Below are positions 14,410-20,975 of a stretch of 21,941 bases of DNA, one piece after another. The stretch comes from Actinomycetes bacterium (lineage in GTDB: Bacteria; Actinomycetota; Actinomycetes; Mycobacteriales; Mycobacteriaceae), in the NCBI GenBank assembly GCA_023415515.1, contig JAEZKH010000100.1:1-21941 (forward strand), written 5' to 3'. Position numbers and translations under genes: made by a program. Every line of letters starts with the position of its first letter. The first letter of the stretch is position 1. The notes under the pieces are model-generated. The model did no database searches and had not been told where the DNA came from. It worked only from the letters and a program-made list of their open reading frames with translations.

Positions 14410-14625
14410 GTGAGCAACCTCGTCGACATCAAGTTCACCGGCCTGGTGCGCACCGATCTACGTGCCGAAACGCGCCTCGACGAGGACGAGATCGCCCGCA
14501 TCGAAGCGGAAGCCGCGGAACAGGGAAAGGCCGACTTCATCCTCGATGCGGTGGTCAAAGATGAAGCCGGCCAGACCGTCTCGGTCACGCACGGGCTGTA
14601 TCAGCTACGCGCGCACGGCCGCTAG
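14410..14625 (+). CDS. Short protein resembling the C-terminal half of a DUF4442/hotdog thioesterase
   Basis: The 71-residue frame reads FTGLVRTDLRAETRLDEDEI, then FILDAVVKDEAGQTVSVTHGLYQLRAH. This resembles the last two beta-strands and connecting helix of hotdog thioesterases of the PaaI/DUF4442 kind, which are normally about 140-150 residues long. The N-terminal half with the central hot-dog helix is absent; upstream the frame is closed by a stop at 14383-14385 inside the P450 gene. It starts 11 bases after the P450 stop and could be cotranscribed, or start from its own -10 box. Its stop TAG and the msrA stop share one CTAG. It may be a truncated relic, or a genuine small protein that needs a partner. 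The family call is tentative. Confidence 0.5.
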   Translation: MSNLVDIKFTGLVRTDLRAETRLDEDEIARIEAEAAEQGKADFILDAVVKDEAGQTVSVTHGLYQLRAHGR

Positions 14626-15137
14626 GATTGCGTCGCAGCCCGCTTCGGCAGCTTCCAGTCCGGCCGGGGGAAGTGGCATGTGTAGCCCCACGGCTGACGC
14701 TCGAGATAGTCCTGGTGCTCGGGCTCGGCCTCCCAGAAGTCACTCGCGGGGACGACTTCGGTGACGACCTTGCCCGGCCACAGCCCTGAGGCGTCGACGT
14801 CGGCGATGGTGTCCAGCGCGATGCTCTTCTGCTCGTCGTCGGTGTAGAAGATCGCCGACCGGTAGCTGGTGCCGACATCGTTGCCCTGACGATTCTTCGT
14901 CGTCGGATCGTGGATCTGGAAGAAGAACTCCAGCAGCGTGCGGTAGTCGGTGCGCGCGGGGTCGTAGATGATCTCGATGGCCTCCGCGTGGCCGGGGTGG
15001 TTGCGGTAGGTGGCGTTGGCGTTCTCGCCGCCGGTGTAGCCGACGCGGGTCGAGACGACGCCCGGCTGCTTGCGGATCAGGTCCTGCATGCCCCAGAAGC
15101 AGCCGCCGGCGAGGATTGCCTTCTTGTACTCAGTCAT
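14622..15137 (-). CDS. msrA: Peptide methionine (S)-S-oxide reductase MsrA
   Basis: The 171-residue cytoplasmic repair enzyme reduces methionine-S-sulfoxide in proteins. The catalytic motif GGCFWG puts the nucleophile at Cys13, and GYTCHFPRP puts a second cysteine at Cys154, the pair known in the M. tuberculosis enzyme. Further conserved blocks are GYTGGENANATYRNHPGHAEAIEIIYDP and FFFQIHDPTTKNRQGNDVGTSYRSAIFY. The ATG overlaps the msrB stop (ATGA), so the two are translationally coupled. M. tuberculosis has msrA (Rv0137c) at the equivalent place without msrB beside it. Confidence 0.97.
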   Translation of the reverse strand: MTEYKKAILAGGCFWGMQDLIRKQPGVVSTRVGYTGGENANATYRNHPGHAEAIEIIYDPARTDYRTLLEFFFQIHDPTTKNRQGNDVGTSYRSAIFYTDDEQKSIALDTIADVDASGLWPGKVVTEVVPASDFWEAEPEHQDYLERQPWGYTCHFPRPDWKLPKRAATQS

Positions 15138-15595
15138 GCCTGTGCCTCCTGATCGGTGAAGAGCTTTTTGTACTCGCCGTAGCCCTCGGCTTCGAGGTCG
15201 TCGAGATGGATGAACCTCAGCGCGGCGGAGTTGATGCAGTACCGCAACCCGCCGTCGGCCTTGGGGCCGTCGGTGAAAACGTGGCCCAGGTGGCTGTCGC
15301 CGTGCGCCGAACGCACCTCGGTGCGGATCATCAGGTGCGAGAAGTCGCGCTTCTCGAGCACGTTCTCGCGCTCGATCGGCTTGGTGAAACTCGGCCAGCC
15401 CGAGCCGCTGTCGAACTTGTCGACCGACGCGAACAGCGGTTCGCCAGACACCACGTCGACATAGATGCCTGGCTCGTGGTTGTCCCAGTACTCACCGGTG
15501 AACGGCCGCTCGGTGCCGTTCTTCTGCGTGACGTGGTACTGCTCCGGTGACAGTGCACCGACCGCTTCGGGATTCTTGTGATAAGTGGGATTCAT
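15134..15595 (-). CDS. msrB: Peptide methionine (R)-S-oxide reductase MsrB
   Basis: The 153-residue enzyme handles the R epimer of methionine sulfoxide, complementing MsrA. Conserved blocks are KFDSGSGWPSF (60-70), HGDSHLGHVFTDGP (98-111) and GGLRYCINSAALRF, with catalytic Cys120. This is the only cysteine in the protein: the zinc-binding CxxC pairs are absent, and the usual resolving cysteine in FDSGCGW is Ser. Regeneration must therefore occur without an internal disulfide, for instance directly by thioredoxin or a mycothiol/mycoredoxin route (inference). First gene of an msrB-msrA operon; TATAAG, 6 bases before the ATG, could be a leaderless -10 box. Confidence 0.95.
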   Translation of the reverse strand: MNPTYHKNPEAVGALSPEQYHVTQKNGTERPFTGEYWDNHEPGIYVDVVSGEPLFASVDKFDSGSGWPSFTKPIERENVLEKRDFSHLMIRTEVRSAHGDSHLGHVFTDGPKADGGLRYCINSAALRFIHLDDLEAEGYGEYKKLFTDQEAQA

Positions 15596-15601
15596 GGCGT
15601 T

Positions 15602-15607
15602 CTTATA
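15602..15607 (-). promoter_or_regulatory. Possible -10 box for msrB-msrA
   Basis: TATAAG on the minus strand ends 6 bases before the msrB ATG. It differs from TATAAT only in the last base, which is normally the most conserved one, so support is moderate. Confidence 0.35.
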
Positions 15608-15645
15608 ACGGTATACGCCGGACGGTTAATCCTGGTCAGCCGCGT

Positions 15646-15651
15646 TACGGT
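15646..15651 (+). promoter_or_regulatory. -10 box for the secreted-protein gene (leaderless)
   Basis: TACGGT fits TANNNT and lies 6 bases before the ATG at 15658; no ribosome site is present. Confidence 0.5.
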
Positions 15652-15657
15652 GGACAC

Positions 15658-16059
15658 ATGCGGACGTCGATCACCGCCGTGGGCACAGCCATGGTTCTCA
15701 TGGCTGCGACGGTTCCCGCGGCGTCTGCCGAAACCTACGCCCTACCCGAGGTGCCGTCTGGTGGCGTCGAGTTCACCGACGACCCCGCGCTGGTCAACGC
15801 GGGCCCGACGCGGATCGACGGCTGGAGCCGGACCGATCGCGACGACGCGGTGTCGGTGCATTTCACCTCGGGCACGCCCGAGTGCTTCGGCGCGCACGCG
15901 ACGGTCACGGAGACCCCGGAGTCCGTGACGGTGGATCTGCGCACCGGAACCCGTGCCGACGCAGTCAACAAGGCCTGCATCATGATCGCGGTGTCCGGAG
16001 TCATCGAGGTGCCGCTGCAGGCGCCGCTCGGCGACCGCGCGGTGCTCGGCACGTCGTAG
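15658..16059 (+). CDS. Small secreted protein of unknown function
   Basis: The 133-residue product begins with a Sec signal peptide: Arg2, a hydrophobic stretch to about residue 18, and a predicted Ala-Ser-Ala cleavage site after residue 24. There is no lipobox, so it should be released or wall-associated rather than lipidated. The mature part of about 109 residues has two cysteines (ECFGAHA and NKACIM), consistent with one disulfide bond, and beta-rich segments such as ESVTVDLRTGTR. I recognise no domain. The ATG is supported by a -10 box 6 bases upstream; the frame also opens earlier but would bury the signal peptide. It is divergent from msrB with only 62 bases between the start codons. 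Confidence 0.82.
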   Translation: MRTSITAVGTAMVLMAATVPAASAETYALPEVPSGGVEFTDDPALVNAGPTRIDGWSRTDRDDAVSVHFTSGTPECFGAHATVTETPESVTVDLRTGTRADAVNKACIMIAVSGVIEVPLQAPLGDRAVLGTS

Positions 16060-16080
16060 GTCACGCTCGACAAACCCAGG

Positions 16081-16094
16081 TAGAACGTGTTCTA
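16081..16094. promoter_or_regulatory. KstR-type operator (TAGAACGTGTTCTA)
   Basis: Six-base arms TAGAAC and GTTCTA are separated by two bases and match the published KstR pattern TNNAACNNGTTNNA at every fixed position. KstR represses cholesterol-catabolism genes in mycobacteria. The box ends 8 bases before the GTG of the SnoaL-like gene, in the probable promoter region (TCGACA at 16067-16072 resembles a -35 box). Related TetR proteins use similar palindromes, so the binder is not certain. Confidence 0.6.
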
Positions 16095-16102
16095 GTTTTT
16101 CC

Positions 16103-16609
16103 GTGACTAGCAAGGTGTTCACCCGCGATGAGCTGGCGGAGGCGTTCGCCGATTTCGAGCAGACCGTCGACCGCGCCGCGCGGACCCGTGACTGGGACCC
16201 CTGGGTCGCGCAGTACAGCCCGGACGTCGTCTACGTCGAACACGCGGCGGGCACGATGCGCGGCCGCGACGAGGTTCGCACGTGGATCTGGCGGACCATG
16301 GAGTCCTTCCCCGGCAGCCACATGACGCATTTCCCGTCGCTGTGGTCGGTGATCGACGAACCCACCGGCCGGATCATCTGCGAGTTGGACAACCCGATGC
16401 GCGACCCCGGCGACGGCACGATCATCAGCGCCACCAACATCTCGATCCTCACCTACGCGGGTGACGGGTTGTGGTGTCGGCAGGAGGACGTCTACAACCC
16501 GCTGCGGTTCGTCTCCGCAACGGTGAAGTGGTGCCGAAAGGCCGAGGAACTCGGCACCCTGCCCGAGGAAGCGGGGGAATGGATGAAGCAGTTCGGAGGC
16601 GCGCGATGA
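16103..16609 (+). CDS. SnoaL-like / NTF2-fold protein (Rv0138-like)
   Basis: The 168-residue protein has the cone-shaped SnoaL/NTF2 pattern: an N-terminal helix (FADFEQTVDRAARTRDWDPWVAQY), YSPDVVYVEHAAGTMRGRDEVRTWI, and later beta-strands such as GRIICELDNPMRDPGDGTIISATNISILTYAGDGLWCRQEDVYNP. Such proteins act as small-molecule cyclases, isomerases or hydrolases, or as binding proteins; the substrate is unknown. GTG 16103 is the favoured start, and GTG 16115 in the same frame is an alternative. The SDR start overlaps its stop as ATGA, so the two form an operon. Position and partner match Rv0138-Rv0139. A KstR-type box directly upstream hints at steroid or lipid metabolism (inference). Confidence 0.85.
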   Translation: MTSKVFTRDELAEAFADFEQTVDRAARTRDWDPWVAQYSPDVVYVEHAAGTMRGRDEVRTWIWRTMESFPGSHMTHFPSLWSVIDEPTGRIICELDNPMRDPGDGTIISATNISILTYAGDGLWCRQEDVYNPLRFVSATVKWCRKAEELGTLPEEAGEWMKQFGGAR

Positions 16610-17640
16610 CCGTGCTCGTCATCGGTGCCAACGGCTACCTCGGCAGCCATGTCACGCGCCAACTCGTCAGCGACGGCCAAGACGTCCGGGTGATGGTCCG
16701 TGAGGGGGCGAACACCATCGGCATCGACGACCTGGACACGACGCGCTTCGTGGGCGACATCTGGAACAACGATGTGCTGCGCGAGGCAATGGCGGGCTGC
16801 GATGTCGTCTACTACTGCGTCGTCGACACCCGCGGCTGGCTCAGGGACCCGGCGCCGCTGTTCCACACCAACGTCGAGGGCACCCGAAACGTGCTGGAGG
16901 TGGCCAAGGATGCGGGGTTGCGGCGGTTCATCTTCACCAGCAGCTATGTGACGGTCGGGCGCAAGCGGGGTCGTGTGGCGACAGAGGATGACGTCATTGT
17001 CGACCGAAGCGAAGTGTCGCCGACCAAAGGGCTCCGAGGGCTGACGCCCTATGTCCGGTCGCGAGTGCAGGCGGAGGACCTGGTGCTGCGGTACGCGCCC
17101 GAGCACGCCGTGCCCGCAATCGCGATGTGCGTGTCCACGACGTACGGAGCGGGCGACTGGGGCCGGACCCCGCACGGCGCCATCATTGCGGGCGCTGCGT
17201 TCGGCAAGCTTCCGTTCGTGATGACGGGAATCGAGTTGGAGGCCGTCGGCGTCGACGACGCCGCCCGCGCGCTGATCCTGGCCGCGGAAAAGGGCCGGGT
17301 CGGTGAGCGGTATCTGATCTCGGAGAAGATGATCACCAACTCAGAGGTCGCGCGCATCGCCGCCGAAGCCGCGGGAGTGCCGCCGCCCGCCAAGGCGATT
17401 CCGCTCGCGATGTCGTACACGCTGGCCGCTCTTGGATCGGCGAAGGCAAGATTGCGCGGCACCGACGAACAGCTCTCCCTGGCGTCGCTGCGGTTGATGC
17501 GCGCCGAGGCGCCGGTCGACTGCACGAAGGCGCGCCGGGAATTGGGTTGGGAGCCAAGGCCGGTCGAGGAGTCGATCCGTGAGGCGGCCCGATTCTGGGT
17601 CGGTCTGCGCGAAGCCAAGCGCAAGAGCCAGGCGGGCTAA
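16606..17640 (+). CDS. Extended SDR, NAD-dependent epimerase/dehydratase-like (Rv0139-like)
   Basis: The ATG at 16606 has GGAGG at 16595-16599 and gives 344 residues. The dinucleotide fold is intact, with GANGYLG (GxxGxxG, residues 7-13) and TSSYVTVG (111-118) carrying the serine positions. The catalytic Tyr is Tyr149 in TPYVRSR, but the lysine four residues later is Arg153, an unusual YxxxR. A conserved substrate-domain segment CVSTTYGAGDWGRTPHG and the C-terminal block RRELGWEPRPVEESIREAARFW are typical of the 3beta-HSD/dihydroflavonol-reductase side of the family. It probably oxidises, reduces or epimerises a lipid- or steroid-like hydroxyl, given the KstR-type box ahead of the operon. It is followed after 11 bases by a methyltransferase gene. 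Confidence 0.88.
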   Translation: MTVLVIGANGYLGSHVTRQLVSDGQDVRVMVREGANTIGIDDLDTTRFVGDIWNNDVLREAMAGCDVVYYCVVDTRGWLRDPAPLFHTNVEGTRNVLEVAKDAGLRRFIFTSSYVTVGRKRGRVATEDDVIVDRSEVSPTKGLRGLTPYVRSRVQAEDLVLRYAPEHAVPAIAMCVSTTYGAGDWGRTPHGAIIAGAAFGKLPFVMTGIELEAVGVDDAARALILAAEKGRVGERYLISEKMITNSEVARIAAEAAGVPPPAKAIPLAMSYTLAALGSAKARLRGTDEQLSLASLRLMRAEAPVDCTKARRELGWEPRPVEESIREAARFWVGLREAKRKSQAG

Positions 17641-17651
17641 CGTGGGGTGAC

Positions 17652-18470
17652 GTGACGGAGAAACTGCACGTCGACCTGTCCGGTGCGCCGCAGACGATGC
17701 TGGCGACGTTCTACGCGAAGGCGCTCGACGCCGACTTCGACAAGCCGATCCTCGGCGACCGATGGGCCCGCGACATCGTCGACCGCATCGACTACGACTG
17801 GTCGAAGACGACGATCACGCCGCGCACCGCGCCGTCGGTCACCACGAGGTCCGCCCACTTCGACATGTGGGCTCGCCAGTTCCTGGCCGTGCATCCCGAG
17901 GCGAACGTGCTGCATCTGGGCTGCGGTCTCGACAGCCGGTACTACCGGCTCGATCCCGGCCCTGGCGTGGAGTGGTACGACGTCGACTACCCCGACGTCG
18001 TCGGCCTGCGCGTGCAGTTGTATCCGCCGCGGGAGCACTGCCACGTCGTTGCGGCATCGGTCACCGAACCGTCGTGGTTGGCAGAGGTGTCTGCCGACCG
18101 CCCGACGCTGATGATCGGCGAGGGGTTGACGATGTACCTCACCGAAGCGGATGGGATCGCGCTGCTGCGCCGGATCGTCGCGCACGCGCCGTCGGGTGAG
18201 CTGCAGTTCGACGCGTTCAGCAGGCTCGGCATCAAGGCGCAGTGGACCAACACCGTCGTCACCCGGGCCGGAGCTCAGCTGCACTGGGGCATCGACGGCC
18301 CCGGCGAGATCGTCGAAGCGGTCCCGGGGGTTCGGCTGCTGGCCTGGGCATCGCCCTTCGATTCGCCCACCTTCGACGGCGTAGCGCTGCCGTACCGCGT
18401 GATGGCCAGGGTGATGTCGGTGTCGAGGAAGCTGCGCTACATGGCGGCCTACCACCGCTACGCGTTCTGA
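17652..18470 (+). CDS. Class I SAM-dependent methyltransferase, LCM/COG3315 type
   Basis: The 272-residue protein has the leucine-carboxyl-methyltransferase-like signature: VLHLGCGLDSRYYRLDP for SAM binding, EWYDVDYPDVVGLR with the acidic SAM-ribose contact, and LMIGEGLTMYLTEADGIALLRRI. This O-methyltransferase group is often found with polyketide or other small-molecule genes; the substrate is unknown. The GTG start lies 11 bases after the SDR stop, so it is likely the third gene of the SnoaL-SDR operon. Its last 13 bases overlap the 3' end of the convergent DUF4262 gene. In the M. tuberculosis order I remember, a DUF427 gene comes next; here this and four further genes intervene. Confidence 0.9.
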   Translation: MTEKLHVDLSGAPQTMLATFYAKALDADFDKPILGDRWARDIVDRIDYDWSKTTITPRTAPSVTTRSAHFDMWARQFLAVHPEANVLHLGCGLDSRYYRLDPGPGVEWYDVDYPDVVGLRVQLYPPREHCHVVAASVTEPSWLAEVSADRPTLMIGEGLTMYLTEADGIALLRRIVAHAPSGELQFDAFSRLGIKAQWTNTVVTRAGAQLHWGIDGPGEIVEAVPGVRLLAWASPFDSPTFDGVALPYRVMARVMSVSRKLRYMAAYHRYAF

Positions 18471-18928
18471 CGGCTGCGCTTGCCGAGGACCGGCTGTCGG
18501 GCCCTCCCGTCGCTGAACGAGGCGGCCCACGGCCACCGGCCCCTGCCGTCGGCCCACACCAGTTGCAGCGCCCGCACATCCGGTCCGCCGAACCTCACCG
18601 CCCACTTGAGGTGGGCGTCGGGGTTGTCGACCTCGACCACCTCGATCAGCGGTCCCGACTGAATCGCTATCTTCTGCCCCGGCAACAGGGCCCTGCCGCC
18701 CATCATGTCGCCTGCGACGGTGTTGAGCAGACGCGTCGCCCGCTGCGCGGAGACGCCGGTGATCAGCAGTTCGGGCAACCCGCAGTCGTGAAGCCCGACC
18801 GTGTAGGCGAAAGGCCTTCGGGCACGTTCGACGTACTGGACCGCCCACCCGTGTTCGGACATGGTCCTGCGTAGCTCGTCGAGATAGTCGTCGACGGTGG
18901 CGTTCGGACGGTCACATTTCCAGCACAT
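18458..18928 (-). CDS. DUF4262 protein (copy 1)
   Basis: The 156-residue protein starts MCWKCD, a CxxC motif, and carries the DUF4262 pattern: WAVQYVERARRPFAYTVGLHDCGLPELLITGVS, then VEVDNPDAHLKWAV and ALQLVWADGRGRWPWAASF. The function of the family is unknown; it is cytoplasmic by appearance, without signal or membrane segments. It is the downstream member of a tandem pair with the gene at 18965-19435, same length, clearly paralogous. Unlike copy 2 it lacks the extra cysteines near the VWCDEQGHNPWCP segment. It lies 36 bases behind copy 2 and overlaps the convergent methyltransferase by 13 bases. Confidence 0.85.
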   Translation of the reverse strand: MCWKCDRPNATVDDYLDELRRTMSEHGWAVQYVERARRPFAYTVGLHDCGLPELLITGVSAQRATRLLNTVAGDMMGGRALLPGQKIAIQSGPLIEVVEVDNPDAHLKWAVRFGGPDVRALQLVWADGRGRWPWAASFSDGRARQPVLGKRSRQNA

Positions 18929-18964
18929 GTGGTCAGCATGCTCCGGGGTACCGACAATTCGGTC

Positions 18965-19435
18965 CTACGCCGCCCAGAGCGCACGCACACCGAGTACCGG
19001 CTGCGTGCCGCGGCCGCCGTCGAACTCCGGGCACCAGGGATTATGCCCTTGCTCGTCGCACCAAACCACTTGCAACGCGCGGACACTCGGCCCGTAGATA
19101 TTGACCGCGTGATACAGATGCGCGTCGGGTTGAGCGACCTCGACGAACTCGAGATCGACCTCACCGGCGATGGTCATCGTGTCGCCGGGCTTCGGCTGGA
19201 CCTCGCGGATGGTGTAGTCGGCCACCGAGTTCAGCAGCTGCCTCGCACGCTCGGGTGACACGCCCGTCACCAGATACTCGGCGAAGCCCCGCTTGTGCAG
19301 CCCGATCGTGTAGGCGAACGGCCTTCGCTCGTCCTCGACGTACTGCACAGCCCATTTGTGTTTGGTGATGGTCTTGCGCAGCAATCTGAGGTAGTCGGCG
19401 GGCGAGGCTTCAGGATGGTCACATAGCCAGCACAT
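18965..19435 (-). CDS. DUF4262 protein (copy 2)
   Basis: The 156-residue protein starts MCWLCD and aligns along its full length with the downstream copy: WAVQYVEDERRPFAYTIGLHKRGFAEYLVTGVSPERARQLLNSVA, FVEVAQPDAHLYHAV and ALQVVWCDEQGHNPWCPEF. It keeps a second cysteine pair (CDEQGHNPWC) absent from copy 1; with the N-terminal CxxC this could form a metal or disulfide site (inference). It is probably the first gene of a two-gene unit. Family function is unknown. Confidence 0.85.
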   Translation of the reverse strand: MCWLCDHPEASPADYLRLLRKTITKHKWAVQYVEDERRPFAYTIGLHKRGFAEYLVTGVSPERARQLLNSVADYTIREVQPKPGDTMTIAGEVDLEFVEVAQPDAHLYHAVNIYGPSVRALQVVWCDEQGHNPWCPEFDGGRGTQPVLGVRALWAA

Positions 19436-19530
19436 GGCATGTCCTTAAGTTCGTGCTTGCCCACACCATGCGCCGGGCCTCTGACATCGCGCCGAGATCG
19501 ACGAAAAGGCGCGGTCCTCTCGCGCTTTTG

Positions 19531-19552
19531 CGCCCAAATGTCGGTTTGGGCG
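19531..19552. repeat. Inverted repeat CGCCCAAA-N6-TTTGGGCG upstream of the FAD oxidoreductase
   Basis: Perfect 8-base arms flank TGTCGG in the 145-bp space between the divergent DUF4262 and oxidoreductase genes. It could be an operator or a dispersed intergenic repeat. There is no T-tract, so a classical terminator is unlikely. Confidence 0.6.
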
Positions 19553-19568
19553 TGAAGGGGCGGCCTGC

Positions 19569-19574
19569 CAGAAT
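19569..19574 (+). promoter_or_regulatory. Possible -10 box for the FAD oxidoreductase gene (leaderless)
   Basis: CAGAAT, 6 bases before the GTG at 19581, keeps the A at position 2 and the final T of a -10 hexamer; the first base is atypical. Confidence 0.35.
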
Positions 19575-19580
19575 CACCCG

Positions 19581-20966
19581 GTGGCTTCCGCACCCGTCAA
19601 CGGCCGAATCTCGCACTGGTACGACGAACTGCCGCTCTACCGCCCGTCGCTGCCGGGTGACCGCGACGCCGACGTCTGCATCGTCGGCGCCGGCTACACC
19701 GGCCTGTGGACGGCCTACTACCTCAAGCGCGCCGACCCGACGCTGCGCATCGCCGTCCTGGAGGCGCGCTTCGCCGGCTTCGGGGCCTCGGGCCGCAACG
19801 GCGGCTGGCTGTCCGGGCTGGTTCCGGGTGATCGCAACAGGATGGCGCAGCAGTACGGCCGCGACGACGTCGTCGCCTGGCAGCGGGCGCTGAACGAGGC
19901 CGTCGACGAGGTCATCGACGTCGCGGCGCGCGAAGGCATCGACGCAGGCATCATCAAGGGCGGCACGCTGCAGATCGCCCGCAACCGCGCACAGGCGTCA
20001 CGGCTCGCGGCGGAAGCCGAAGAGGAGCTCAGCTGGAAGGTCGACGGCATCGCCGTGCTGACGAAAGCCGAAGCGGCGCAACGAATCCAGTTCGACGGCC
20101 TGGTGGCCGCGTACCACAACCCGCACTGCGCCCGCATCCAGCCAGCGCAACTGGCGCGGGGGCTCGCCGATGTCGTCGAACGCTCGGGTGTCGACATCTA
20201 CGAGCAGAGCCCCGTCACCGCGATCGAATCCGGCAAGGCGACGACGCCCCACGGCGTGGTCCGCGCGCCGGTGGTGCTGCGGGCCACCGAGGGCTTCACC
20301 GCCAGGCTGGCCCGCCTGCGCAGGCGGTGGCTTCCGATGAACAGCTCGATGATCGCCACCGAGCCGATACCGGATGACGTGTGGGCGGGCATCGGGTGGG
20401 ACGGCCGCGAAACCGTCGGCGACACCGCGCACGGCTTCTTCTACGCGCAGCGCACCGTCGACAACCGCATCGCGATCGGCGGGCGCAGCGTGCCGTACCG
20501 GTACGCGTCGCGCACCGACGTCGACGGGCAGGTTCCCGCGCGCACGATCACGCACCTGTCCGAGACGCTGCGCACGGTGTTGCCGCAGGTCCGCGACGTT
20601 CCGATCGCGCATGGCTGGTGCGGCGTGCTTGCAGTGCCGCGCGACTGGTCGGCGGGCGTCGCACTCGACAGAACGTCCGGCCTCGGGTGGGCGGGGGGTT
20701 ATGTCGGCCACGGCGTCACCGCGACGAACCTCGCCGGCCGCACCCTCGCCGATCTGGTCGTCGGGCAACGCAGCCCGCTGACCGAGCTGCCGTGGGTCGG
20801 GCACGAATCGCCGAACTGGGAGCCCGAGCCGCTGCGTTGGCTCGGCGTGCGCAGTATGTATCTGGCCTACAAGGTGGCCGACTGGCACGAAGGCCGCGGC
20901 CGGGCGGGGACGTCCAAGACCTCGCCGATCGCCGTCATCGCCGACAAGATCGCCGGCAGGCCCTGA
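19581..20966 (+). CDS. FAD-dependent oxidoreductase (DAO family)
   Basis: The 461-residue enzyme has the FAD-binding Rossmann motif VCIVGAGYTGLWTAYYL (about residues 32-48), LEARFAGFGASGRNGGWLSG, which is the isoalloxazine-contacting segment of DAO-type amine oxidases, and a C-terminal GWAGGYVGHGVTATNLAGRTLADLV closing the FAD site. It resembles gamma-glutamylputrescine oxidase (PuuB) and sarcosine-oxidase relatives, which oxidise amines or amino acids; the exact substrate is open. GTG 19581 is favoured by a possible -10 box 6 bases upstream. It converges on the SRPBCC gene with 9 bases between the two stops. A palindrome 28 bases upstream may be regulatory. Confidence 0.9.
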   Translation: MASAPVNGRISHWYDELPLYRPSLPGDRDADVCIVGAGYTGLWTAYYLKRADPTLRIAVLEARFAGFGASGRNGGWLSGLVPGDRNRMAQQYGRDDVVAWQRALNEAVDEVIDVAAREGIDAGIIKGGTLQIARNRAQASRLAAEAEEELSWKVDGIAVLTKAEAAQRIQFDGLVAAYHNPHCARIQPAQLARGLADVVERSGVDIYEQSPVTAIESGKATTPHGVVRAPVVLRATEGFTARLARLRRRWLPMNSSMIATEPIPDDVWAGIGWDGRETVGDTAHGFFYAQRTVDNRIAIGGRSVPYRYASRTDVDGQVPARTITHLSETLRTVLPQVRDVPIAHGWCGVLAVPRDWSAGVALDRTSGLGWAGGYVGHGVTATNLAGRTLADLVVGQRSPLTELPWVGHESPNWEPEPLRWLGVRSMYLAYKVADWHEGRGRAGTSKTSPIAVIADKIAGRP

Positions 20967-20975
20967 TTACTCGGC

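Noticed and set aside
12939..14588. Very long minus-strand open frame continuing upstream of the second TetR gene
   Set aside because: It is the antisense shadow of the P450 gene; the TetR gene has a well-placed ribosome site and GTG at 12938.
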